A DNA stretch of 11,234 nucleotides from Candidatus Pacearchaeota archaeon (GTDB lineage Archaea; Nanobdellota; Nanobdellia; Pacearchaeales; GW2011-AR1). A model generated the notes under the pieces. The model ran no database searches, was not told the DNA's origin, and saw nothing but the letters and a program-made list of their open reading frames with translations. The position numbers and the translations under genes are program-made. How positions within the stretch are numbered: position 1 is the stretch's first letter; each line of letters opens with the position of its first letter. Below are positions 1 through 6,042 of this stretch, in pieces. The stretch is taken from assembly GCA_023142835.1 (NCBI GenBank), contig JAGLIS010000014.1, forward strand, positions 1-11,234, written 5' to 3'.

Positions 1-35
1 TTATGCTTACGGGGGTTCGAATCCTCCTCCCCACA
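1..35 (+). tRNA. 3' end of a tRNA (T arm and acceptor strand), truncated by the window edge
   Basis: The bases form a T stem at 11-15 (GGGGG) and 23-27 (CCTCC, one G-U pair) around the canonical seven-base loop TTCGAAT at 16-22. A seven-base acceptor strand TCCCCAC (28-34) and discriminator A (35) follow; no CCA is encoded. The 5' acceptor strand should read GTGGGGA and lies outside the window, as does the anticodon, so the amino acid cannot be named. The ten bases before the T stem could be a variable arm. A degraded copy of the end of this gene lies at 121-152. Confidence 0.75.
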
Positions 36-98
36 TTGATTCGAACACACGTAAATACGGGGGCAAGTGAAACGCTTTGAGCAAAAACAAATCAAACC

Positions 99-108
99 TA
101 AATATTTT
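99..108 (+). promoter_or_regulatory. Possible TATA box for nth
   Basis: TAAATATTTT lies about 60 bases before the nth start and is the only A/T-rich box in the 36-163 gap. It would give a leader of roughly 30 bases. It is weaker evidence than the boxes at -25 upstream of other genes here. The rest of 36-163 shows only the degraded tRNA tail. Confidence 0.25.
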
Positions 109-120
109 GCGAAATGCATT

Positions 121-152
121 TTACGAGTAGAATCCTCCCCCCACATTCGAAC
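121..152 (+). repeat. Degenerate direct repeat of the tRNA 3' end
   Basis: This stretch resembles 8-46 with a few gaps. Shared blocks are TTAC, GAATCCTCC, CCCCACATT and CGAAC. It lacks a T stem that can pair, so it is not a second functional tRNA. A further short block, TACGGGGG, occurs at 8-15 and again at 56-63. Imperfect duplication of a tRNA 3' end is what integration at a tRNA gene or decay of a duplicated tRNA leaves behind. With only about 110 bases between copies and no integrase in view, the origin is inference. Confidence 0.5.
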
Positions 153-163
153 CAGTATAATCT

Positions 164-814
164 ATGGAAAAAAACATCTCACAAACGATGAACATCCTTG
201 AAAAAAAATTTGGTCAAGATAGTTTAACAACACTAAATCGTATGAAAGGAAAATCCGACGCCTTCAAAATTCTAATTGCATGTTTACTCTCATTAAGAAC
301 AAAAGATGAAAACACAGAAAAAGTATGCAAAAAACTTTTTGCTGTTGCAGACACACCCGAACAAATCTCAAAATTACCACTTCCAAAATTAGAAAAATTG
401 ATCTTCTCCTCGGGACACTACAAAAAGAAAGCAAGAACATTGAAACACGTATCCCTCACATTAATCAAAGAATTCAATTCAAAAGTTCCAGACGACAAAG
501 AAAAATTATTATCTATAAAAGGCATTGGTCCAAAAACTGCAAACATTGTTTTAGCATTCGCTTACGGAAAAAGTGTTCTTCCAATCGACATACATTGTCA
601 TCGAATTCCAAACCGACTCGGCTGGATAAAAACAAAAACACCTGAGCAAACTGAAAAAGAATTAGAGAAAATTTTACCGAAAAAATATTGGAATAAATTT
701 AACGGAATTTTAGTTCTATTCGGGAAAAAAATTTGTCAGCCAATCTCACCTTGGTGTTCGAAATGTCCAATCTCTAATCATTGTTCTAAAATCAATGTCA
801 ATAGAAATAGATAA
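164..814 (+). CDS. nth: Endonuclease III (DNA glycosylase/AP lyase)
   Basis: This is a base-excision-repair enzyme that removes oxidised pyrimidines from DNA and nicks the abasic site by beta-elimination. At 216 residues it matches the usual bacterial and archaeal size. The helix-hairpin-helix reads IKGIGPKTAN (118-127), with catalytic Lys124. Asp142 in IDIHCHR is the catalytic aspartate, and the 18-residue Lys-Asp spacing equals that of the E. coli enzyme (K120/D138). The C-terminus carries the [4Fe-4S] loop C-x6-C-x2-C-x5-C at Cys191, 198, 201 and 207. The ATG at 164 has no Shine-Dalgarno sequence. The gene follows the tRNA remnant and is 66 bases from the next gene. Its coding strand is poor in G. 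MutY is less likely, because the product is short and lacks a MutY C-terminal domain. Confidence 0.95.
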   Translation: MEKNISQTMNILEKKFGQDSLTTLNRMKGKSDAFKILIACLLSLRTKDENTEKVCKKLFAVADTPEQISKLPLPKLEKLIFSSGHYKKKARTLKHVSLTLIKEFNSKVPDDKEKLLSIKGIGPKTANIVLAFAYGKSVLPIDIHCHRIPNRLGWIKTKTPEQTEKELEKILPKKYWNKFNGILVLFGKKICQPISPWCSKCPISNHCSKINVNRNR

Positions 815-840
815 TTATTTAAATCAAATTTAATTATCCA

Positions 841-847
841 TTTAAAC
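841..847 (+). promoter_or_regulatory. Possible TATA box for the CFA-synthase-like gene
   Basis: TTTAAAC is centred about 37 bases before the ATG at 881, which would give a leader of about ten bases. Directly after it is an inverted repeat, AAGAAT (848-853) and ATTCTT (864-869) around a 10-base loop, which could be an operator or only a hairpin near the transcription start. Both are weak, AT-rich signals. Confidence 0.3.
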
Positions 848-880
848 AAGAATGATTTTAACTATTCTTATCTAAGTAAA

Positions 881-1999
881 ATGGAAAACTTAAGATTAAA
901 AAAATCCTTAGAAAGAATTTTTAATATTGCAAACATAAATTTTAATGGAAACAATCCTTGGGACATACAAGTCCATAATAATAACTTCTACCAGAAAGTT
1001 TTAGCTCAAGGTTCTCTCGGATTCGGAGAGTCTTACATGGATGGATGGTGGGATTGCGAAAAAATTGATGAATTAATCTACAGGATTTTTAATTCAGAAT
1101 TAATTAATAAATTTAATAGGCGGGGAATTCTATGGGACATACTAAAAGCCAAAGTTTTAAACCTTCAGAACAAAAAGAGGTCTAAGAAAGTTGCCGAGGA
1201 ACATTATGATTTAAGTCCTAAATTATATGAGTCTTTTTTAGACCCCTATAACCAATATACTTGCGGATATTTTAAGGACACTAACAATCTCAATAAAGCA
1301 CAAGAACAAAAGTTAGATTTAATTTGTAAAAAACTTAAATTGTCCTCGAAAGATAAGGTTTTAGATATAGGGTGTGGTTGGGGAGGCTTTGCAAAATTTG
1401 CATCTGAAAAATATGGATGTCATGTTACTGGCATAAGTATTTCTGATGAACAGATAAAATATGCGAAAGAATATTGTAAGGGGTTTCCCATAGAAATTAT
1501 TAAATCAGATTATAGAGATTTTAATGGAAAGTTTGACAAGATTTTAATTTGTGGGATGATTGAACATGTGGGTCCCAAAAATTACTCAGTTATCATGAAA
1601 AAAGTTCATAGATTTTTGAAAGATGATGGTTTGTTTTTATTACATACTATTGGGAAAAATGAATCTTCAAGTTTAACAGATCCTTGGATAGATAAGTATA
1701 TCTTTCCAAATGGAAGACTTCCTTCAGTAAAACAAATAGGAGACGTTATTGAAAAAAATTTTGTCCTAGAAGATTGGCACAATTTTGGAACAGATTATGA
1801 TAAAACTTTAATGGCATGGAATAATAACTTTAATAAAAATTGGAAAAATCTTAAAAAAGATTACGATGAAAAATTTAAAAGAATATGGAACTATTACCTT
1901 TTAAGTTGTGCAGGTGGATTCAGAGCTAGAAATACTCAATTATGGCAAATTGTCCTTTCAAAAAAAGGAGTTAAGGGCGGCTATAATTCTATACGTTAA
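881..1999 (+). CDS. cfa: Cyclopropane-fatty-acyl-phospholipid synthase family methyltransferase
   Basis: This 372-residue SAM-dependent methyltransferase belongs to the family that adds a methylene bridge across lipid double bonds at the membrane surface. The SAM site is LDIGCGWGGF (161-170). The bicarbonate-site residues known from E. coli CFA have visible counterparts: Cys128 in QYTCGYF, Glu228 in IEHVG and His255 in LLHTIG. The C-terminal signature CAGGFRARNTQLWQ (343-356) is intact. E. coli CFA is 382 residues, so this looks full length. The N-terminal region (GSLGFGESYMDGWWDCE) is also typical of the family. Archaeal membranes are built of isoprenoid ethers, so the true substrate is unclear: another unsaturated lipid, scavenged fatty acids, or a different methylation. 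On the coding strand G clearly exceeds C, unlike the neighbouring plus-strand genes, which hints at later arrival or inversion. Confidence 0.9.
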   Translation: MENLRLKKSLERIFNIANINFNGNNPWDIQVHNNNFYQKVLAQGSLGFGESYMDGWWDCEKIDELIYRIFNSELINKFNRRGILWDILKAKVLNLQNKKRSKKVAEEHYDLSPKLYESFLDPYNQYTCGYFKDTNNLNKAQEQKLDLICKKLKLSSKDKVLDIGCGWGGFAKFASEKYGCHVTGISISDEQIKYAKEYCKGFPIEIIKSDYRDFNGKFDKILICGMIEHVGPKNYSVIMKKVHRFLKDDGLFLLHTIGKNESSSLTDPWIDKYIFPNGRLPSVKQIGDVIEKNFVLEDWHNFGTDYDKTLMAWNNNFNKNWKNLKKDYDEKFKRIWNYYLLSCAGGFRARNTQLWQIVLSKKGVKGGYNSIR

Positions 2000-2050
2000 A
2001 CTTATTTTATTAAAGCCTCTGGCAGGGGGTCAAACCGACGACCTTTTGAT

Positions 2051-2097
2051 TTTTCGAAATCTTCCTTTGAAAACATGAAGGTTTTACAAACCCACTT
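2051..2097 (-). other. tRNA intron at canonical position 37/38 (47 bases)
   Basis: Anticodon-loop bases 32-35 (TTCG, 2103-2100) pair perfectly with CGAA at 2056-2053. A three-base bulge TA|A lies on the 5' side and AA|A on the 3' side, directly next to the five-pair anticodon stem. That is the central part of the bulge-helix-bulge motif cut by the archaeal splicing endonuclease. The helix on the intron side is weak, so it is a relaxed form. Inside the intron is a hairpin GGTTT-GTA-AAACC. Confidence 0.6.
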
Positions 2098-2117
2098 TAC
2101 GAATCAAATACTCTGAC

Positions 2118-2172
2118 AACGCAGTGAACGAAGTGAGACCGATGTCAACGAGGATTTTTAATCCGAAATTAT
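2118..2172 (-). other. Insertion or intron in the D loop of the tRNA candidate (about 55 bases, ends approximate)
   Basis: The D arm begins normally (GTTCAGTTG, to 2173) and continues normally only at GTCAGAGT (2117-2110). Joining them gives a standard D loop AGTTGGTCA. The inserted bases hold two hairpins: GGATT-AAA-AATCC, and an arm TGACATCG paired with CGTTGTCA (2147-2140 with 2121-2114, one mismatch). I could not find a clear bulge-helix-bulge at the junctions; CAGT in the D arm can pair with ACTG in the insert. It may be a noncanonical intron or a disruptive insertion. Confidence 0.4.
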
Positions 2173-2213
2173 CAACTGAACTACAGAGGCACACACAAAA
2201 AATACAAAAAGAC

Positions 2214-2222
2214 TTTATTAAT
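2214..2222 (-). promoter_or_regulatory. Possible TATA box for the tRNA-Thr candidate
   Basis: On the minus strand this reads ATTAATAAA, centred about 28 bases before the mature tRNA 5' end at 2190, the normal spacing for an archaeal tRNA promoter. It lies back to back with the plus-strand box at 2245-2253. Confidence 0.35.
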
Positions 2223-2244
2223 TTAATTATCCTAAAAAGTAAAT

Positions 2245-2253
2245 TTTATAAAA
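2245..2253 (+). promoter_or_regulatory. TATA box of the zinc-ribbon gene
   Basis: TTTATAAAA is centred 25 bases before the ATG at 2274. In archaea transcription starts about 25 bases after the TATA centre, so the transcript would start at or next to the ATG (leaderless). No Shine-Dalgarno sequence is present. Confidence 0.55.
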
Positions 2254-2273
2254 GCTTTTAATTAATCTAAATT

Positions 2274-2477
2274 ATGGATGGATTTGATTTAACAAAATAC
2301 CAAGAAGACGAGAAAGAGAAAGAGAAAATTCGTAAAATTATGGGGAAGGTCCTGTCTGGACGAAGTGGCTACGAAGCAATTATTGAAAAAAGGGAAGATA
2401 TCAAAAGATGTTCAGAATGTAATTGGGCTCTTGAAGGCGGGGAGAAATTTTGCCCCGAATGTGGAACCAAATGTTAA
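2274..2477 (+). CDS. Small zinc-ribbon protein of unknown function
   Basis: This is a 67-residue protein. The N-terminal half (about 1-42) is charged and probably helical, with a run of Glu and Lys at 11-21 (YQEDEKEKEKIRKI). The C-terminus is a compact zinc ribbon with CxxC pairs at Cys46/Cys49 and Cys60/Cys63 (CSEC and CPEC), plus a final Cys67. It has no signal peptide or membrane segment. A TATA box 25 bases upstream supports the ATG as the true start, and coding potential is supported by the tight Cys pattern. It ends 38 bases before the ABCE1 gene, but that gene has its own TATA-like box, so co-transcription is not certain. Zinc ribbons of this C-terminal type occur in many small archaeal proteins that bind nucleic acid or protein. 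I do not recognise the family, and no function is assigned. Confidence 0.75.
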   Translation: MDGFDLTKYQEDEKEKEKIRKIMGKVLSGRSGYEAIIEKREDIKRCSECNWALEGGEKFCPECGTKC

Positions 2478-2486
2478 TTAATTAAC

Positions 2487-2493
2487 TTTAAAA
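2487..2493 (+). promoter_or_regulatory. TATA-like box of the ABCE1 gene
   Basis: TTTAAAA is centred 26 bases before the ATG at 2516, which predicts a leaderless mRNA. No Shine-Dalgarno sequence lies before the start. Confidence 0.5.
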
Positions 2494-2515
2494 TCTCCTT
2501 ATATTTCTATTTATT

Positions 2516-4237
2516 ATGAAGCTAGCAATAATCCACAAAGAAAAATGCAAGCCCACAATTTGCGGACATGAGTGCAAAAAATATTGCCCCATTGAAAAAA
2601 AGGAAGCAAGTAGTTGCGTAAATATCTTAGACAAAGCAACAATTGATGAAAATACCTGTATCGGTTGCGCTATCTGCGTAAAGCGATGTCCATTCGAAGC
2701 TATCGAAATAATTAACCTCCCATCAGTAAATGAAGGAGATATAGTATACCGATACGGAGAAAACGGTTTTGCCTTATATGGTTTACCTACACCAAAAGAA
2801 GGAAGCGTTCTAGGACTATTAGGTAGAAACGGGATTGGAAAATCCACTGCAATAAAATTATTAGCTGGAACAGAAAAAATAAATCTAGGGGAAAAATCAT
2901 CAAGCGAAGAAGACATTAAGAAATTTTTTAAGGGAAACGAAATCCTAAGATATTTTGAAAATTTAAGTTCTAAAAAAATCTCATATAAGCCACAAAATTT
3001 ATCTCAATTGGCAGTTGATATTAAAGTTATAGAATTATTGAAAAAGAGAGGAAAAACTACAGACATTAAAAAATTAGCTAAGAAACTAAACATCGAAAAT
3101 GTTTTAGAAAATAAAATGGATAAATTATCTGGAGGAGAACTCCAAAAAGTTGCAATTTTAGCCGCCTCGCTAGGAGATAATGATATCTATTTCTTTGACG
3201 AACCACTAGCGTTTTTAGATATTAAAGAACGACTAAGAATCAGCAATTTTTTAAAAGAGATTTCAAAGAACAAAACCCTTATCGTTGTAGAACATGACTT
3301 ATTAATTCTCGATTACTTAACCGATTACTTAAATATATTTTTCGGAGGACAAGGTGCATTCGGAACTGTATCAGGAATAAAATCTTCAAAAGTAGGCGTC
3401 AACGCTTATCTACACGGATTCTTAAAAGAGGAAAACTTAAGAATTAGAGACAAATCCTTAAATTTTAACTTCACCAAAAACCCTCCAATGTCTGGAGCAA
3501 AAATCACCGAATGGCCTAGTTTCAATTTAAAATTTAATTCGGGTTTCGAGTTAAATGTTGGTGCAGGAGAGATTCACCAAAATCATGTCATCGGTATACT
3601 TGGTAAAAACGGAACAGGAAAAACAAGTTTCGTTCGAGCATTATCTGGAGAATTAGAAACCAACAAAGGAAAATTAGACTTAAATCTAGACATATCATAC
3701 AAACCCCAATATCTATTTACAGAAAGTAACGAAATTGTAAAAGATATTATGTTCAAAGAAAAAATTGGGAAAAAATTAGCCTCAGTATTTAATCTAGGAG
3801 TTTTACAATCAAAAAAATTAAAAGAATTATCAGGCGGAGAATTACAACGATTTAGCATCGCAAAATGTTTAGCAAAGAATGCAGAAGTTTATTTAATCGA
3901 CGAACCATCTGCATACCTAGATGTTGAAGAAAGAATTTCAGTTGCAAAAGCAATCAAAGACACAATGACTGAAAGAGAAAAAACAGCATTCGTAGTCGAC
4001 CACGATTTACTTCTTATAAGTTACCTAGCAGATTCAATCATCAATTTTGATGGAGAGCCAGGAATCTCAGGAAAAGCATCAAAGATTAAAGGATTTGAAG
4101 AAGGAATTTCAGAATTATTAAAATCACTAGATATCACATTAAGAAAAGATAAAGATTCAGGACGACCGAGAATAAATAAAAAAGATTCTGTTTTAGATAG
4201 GGAACAAAAAGCCGCTGGAAAGTGGGCTGTGTTTTAA
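2516..4237 (+). CDS. rli: Ribosome-recycling ATPase ABCE1 (RNase L inhibitor homologue)
   Basis: ABCE1 splits the ribosome into subunits after termination, using two ATPase sites and an iron-sulfur domain; it is cytosolic. The 573 residues are full length for archaea. The N-terminus has two [4Fe-4S] motifs: Cys11, 16, 20, 24 and the ferredoxin-like Cys48, 51, 54, 58. NBD1 has Walker A GRNGIGKS (103-110), signature LSGGE (204-208), Walker B FFDEP with Glu229, and His260. NBD2 has Walker A GKNGTGKT (363-370), signature LSGGE (438-442), IDEPSAYLD (461-469) and His496. The hinge (about 320-335) and the C-terminal DREQK-AAGKW tail are family hallmarks. NBD1 Walker B reads DEPLAFLD, where most homologues have DEPSSYLD-like residues; this is conservative. 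Only 44 bases separate it from argS, another translation gene. Confidence 0.98.
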   Translation: MKLAIIHKEKCKPTICGHECKKYCPIEKKEASSCVNILDKATIDENTCIGCAICVKRCPFEAIEIINLPSVNEGDIVYRYGENGFALYGLPTPKEGSVLGLLGRNGIGKSTAIKLLAGTEKINLGEKSSSEEDIKKFFKGNEILRYFENLSSKKISYKPQNLSQLAVDIKVIELLKKRGKTTDIKKLAKKLNIENVLENKMDKLSGGELQKVAILAASLGDNDIYFFDEPLAFLDIKERLRISNFLKEISKNKTLIVVEHDLLILDYLTDYLNIFFGGQGAFGTVSGIKSSKVGVNAYLHGFLKEENLRIRDKSLNFNFTKNPPMSGAKITEWPSFNLKFNSGFELNVGAGEIHQNHVIGILGKNGTGKTSFVRALSGELETNKGKLDLNLDISYKPQYLFTESNEIVKDIMFKEKIGKKLASVFNLGVLQSKKLKELSGGELQRFSIAKCLAKNAEVYLIDEPSAYLDVEERISVAKAIKDTMTEREKTAFVVDHDLLLISYLADSIINFDGEPGISGKASKIKGFEEGISELLKSLDITLRKDKDSGRPRINKKDSVLDREQKAAGKWAVF

Positions 4238-4251
4238 GGAAAGAAAGGAAG

Positions 4252-4261
4252 TTTAATAAAT
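4252..4261 (+). promoter_or_regulatory. TATA-like box of argS
   Basis: TTTAATAAAT is centred about 25 bases before the ATG at 4282. This again fits leaderless initiation, so argS probably has its own promoter despite the short gap after the ABCE1 gene. Confidence 0.45.
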
Positions 4262-4281
4262 CCATCTCTCATTAAATACTT

Positions 4282-5970
4282 ATGAAAAAATTTATAATTA
4301 AACTACTCGCAAAAGAAACTAATCTAAAAACCAAAGAACTTGAAAACCTAATTGAAATTCCTCCTTCAGATAATTTAGGAGACTACGCAATCCCTTGTTT
4401 CATTCTATCAAAAAAATTAAAAAAATCTCCAATAATTATTGCTGAAGAATTAGTAAAAAAATTAAGAAAAAGTTTACCAAAAGAAGTCTCCAATACTGAT
4501 TTTAAAGGACCTTATGTAAATTTCTTCATAGATAAAAAAATCCTAGCGGAAAACGTTTTAGAAAAAGTTAAACAAAAAAACTTTGGCAAATTAAATATCG
4601 ACAAAAAGAAAATCGGAATTGAATATCCTTCGCCAAACACAAACAAAGCATTACACGTCGGACATTTAAGAAACATGGCAATCGGAGAATCAATTTGTAA
4701 AATCATGGATAACACTAGAAACAAAGTAATACATCTAAACCTGTTCAATGATAGAGGAATCCTAATTTCCAAATCAATGATAGGATATGAAAAATTTGCC
4801 GAAGGGAAAACTCCTGAAAGTGAAAATATCAAGGAGGACAAATTCGTCGGAGATTTATACATAAAATTTAGTAAGGCGTCTTCTAAAAACGAAAAGTTAG
4901 AAAAATTAGCACAGGAGAAATTAAAACTTTGGGAAAAAGGAGATAAAAAAACAATAGCTCTCTGGAAAAAATTGAACTCATGGACATATTCAGGTATGCA
5001 AAAAACATTTGATAAATTTGGTCTCTCCAAAATTGATAAAAATTATTACGAAAGTGAAATTTATAAAAAAGGTAAAGAACTCATCAAAACAGGTCTGAAA
5101 AATAAAGTGTTTTACAATAAAGAGGATGGTGCGGTTGCTATTAATTTAGAAAAAGAAAAATTAGGTGAAAAAATCCTTCTAAGGTCAGACGGAACTTCAG
5201 TTTATATTACCCAGGATTTATACTTGGCTGAACAAAAAATTAAAGACTTCAATTTAGATAGTTCGTATTATATCGTAGGTTGCGATCAAGAATACCACTT
5301 CAAAGTTTTATTTAGCATCTTAGAAAAATTAGGTCTAAAAAAAGATTGGAAACATTTATCCTATGGGATGGTTAGTTTACCAGAAGGAAAAATGAAATCT
5401 CGAGAAGGAACTGCAATTTCCGCAGATGACTTAATTACTGAAACCCAAGAGATTGCAAAAAAAGGAATTGAGTCCAGAGCTACAGAAAAATTAAACAAAA
5501 AAGAATTAGAAGACCGAAGTTTGAAAATTGCCCTTTCAGCAATAAAATATAGTTTATTAAAAGTTGATATCCGACGAGGAATAATATTTAATCCTAACGA
5601 AGCCCTAGCTTTTGAAGGCGACACGGGACCCTATCTTCTCTACTCTTACGCAAGAGCCTCAAGTATCCTCAAAAAAGTTAAGAATAAAAAAACAATAAAA
5701 ATCTTAGACTTAAAAGATACTGAAATCAAATTGTTAAAAAAAATCAACTCATTCGAAGATACCATAACAAAAGCTTACGAAAATCTAGCACCAAACTTAA
5801 TCGCCAATTATGCCTTCGAGCTATCTCAAATATTCAACGAATTCTACCATGACTGCCCAGTTCTAGGAAGCATCGAAGAAGGATTCCGATTAAAATTAGT
5901 TAATGCTTTCAGAATTACATTAAAAAAAAGTTTGGACTTGTTGGGAATTGATGTTTTGGAAGAGATGTAA
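4282..5970 (+). CDS. argS: Arginine--tRNA ligase
   Basis: This class I aminoacyl-tRNA synthetase charges tRNA-Arg with arginine in the cytosol. Its 562 residues are the usual length. The N-terminal Arg-specific domain (about 1-85) carries DNLGDYAIPCF (30-40), which contacts tRNA. The Rossmann catalytic core has the HIGH motif as HVGH (125-128) within SPNTNKALHVGHLRN. The second motif is KMKSR (370-374) in LPEGKMKSREGT, so this enzyme keeps a KMSKS-like loop that some bacterial ArgRSs have lost. The helical anticodon-binding (DALR) domain fills the C-terminal third, beginning with GDTGPYLLYSYARA. The ATG is preceded by a TATA-like box at -25, not by a Shine-Dalgarno sequence. The gene converges with the minus-strand block; the gap to the opposite stop is 63 bases. 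Confidence 0.97.
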   Translation: MKKFIIKLLAKETNLKTKELENLIEIPPSDNLGDYAIPCFILSKKLKKSPIIIAEELVKKLRKSLPKEVSNTDFKGPYVNFFIDKKILAENVLEKVKQKNFGKLNIDKKKIGIEYPSPNTNKALHVGHLRNMAIGESICKIMDNTRNKVIHLNLFNDRGILISKSMIGYEKFAEGKTPESENIKEDKFVGDLYIKFSKASSKNEKLEKLAQEKLKLWEKGDKKTIALWKKLNSWTYSGMQKTFDKFGLSKIDKNYYESEIYKKGKELIKTGLKNKVFYNKEDGAVAINLEKEKLGEKILLRSDGTSVYITQDLYLAEQKIKDFNLDSSYYIVGCDQEYHFKVLFSILEKLGLKKDWKHLSYGMVSLPEGKMKSREGTAISADDLITETQEIAKKGIESRATEKLNKKELEDRSLKIALSAIKYSLLKVDIRRGIIFNPNEALAFEGDTGPYLLYSYARASSILKKVKNKKTIKILDLKDTEIKLLKKINSFEDTITKAYENLAPNLIANYAFELSQIFNEFYHDCPVLGSIEEGFRLKLVNAFRITLKKSLDLLGIDVLEEM

Positions 5971-5977
5971 ATCTTAA

Positions 5978-6042
5978 CTGATTAGATTCTACATAGTCTT
6001 CTATAAATCGCGGTTCTGAAGCTGAACGGATTGCTAATCAAG
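5978..6042. other. Convergent gap with a long-loop inverted repeat
   Basis: TGATTAG (5979-5985) and CTAATCA (6034-6040) form a seven-pair inverted repeat with a 48-base loop across the gap between two converging genes. The right arm overlaps the stop codon of the minus-strand gene. T-rich tracts flank it (for example 6051-6056). It may help end transcription from both sides, but the long loop makes this doubtful. Confidence 0.2.

Larger units (their letters stand above)
2014..2190 (-). tRNA. Candidate tRNA-Thr(CGT) interrupted by two introns
   Basis: Read on the minus strand, GCCTCTG (2190-2184) pairs perfectly with CAGAGGC (2021-2015), followed by discriminator T2014. The D arm starts GTTC (2181-2178) and resumes with GAGT (2113-2110). 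The anticodon stem TTTGA (2108-2104) pairs perfectly with TCAAA (2049-2045). The loop TT-CGT-A/A has anticodon CGT at 2101-2099, for threonine codon ACG. The T arm is GTCGG (2039-2035) and CCTGC (2026-2022) around TTTGACCC. Removing 2097-2051 and about 2172-2118 leaves a cloverleaf of normal size. U73 occurs in archaeal tRNA-Thr. Weak points are an 8-base T loop, one T-stem mismatch (C/U), and two wobble pairs in the D stem. An extra C in the run at 2025-2029 or pseudogene decay could explain the T arm. This explains most of the 274-base gap between the flanking protein genes. Confidence 0.65.

Noticed and set aside
121..146. A second complete tRNA ending near 146
   Set aside because: The bases before the C-rich tail cannot pair as a T stem and no cloverleaf fits in 36-146; it is a degraded copy only.
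2488..2916. Open frame on the minus strand opposite the start of the ABCE1 gene
   Set aside because: It lies antisense to the clearly coding Fe-S and Walker A region, shows no recognisable motif, and has a composition expected from reading a coding strand backwards. Similar antisense frames at 3583-3858, 4512-5030, 5361-5624 and 6199-6864 were rejected for the same reason.
6013..6027. Hairpin GTTC-TGAAGCT-GAAC with two CTGA boxes as a C/D box RNA or terminator
   Set aside because: Only four pairs form, no C box (RTGATGA) is near, and no U-run follows directly.
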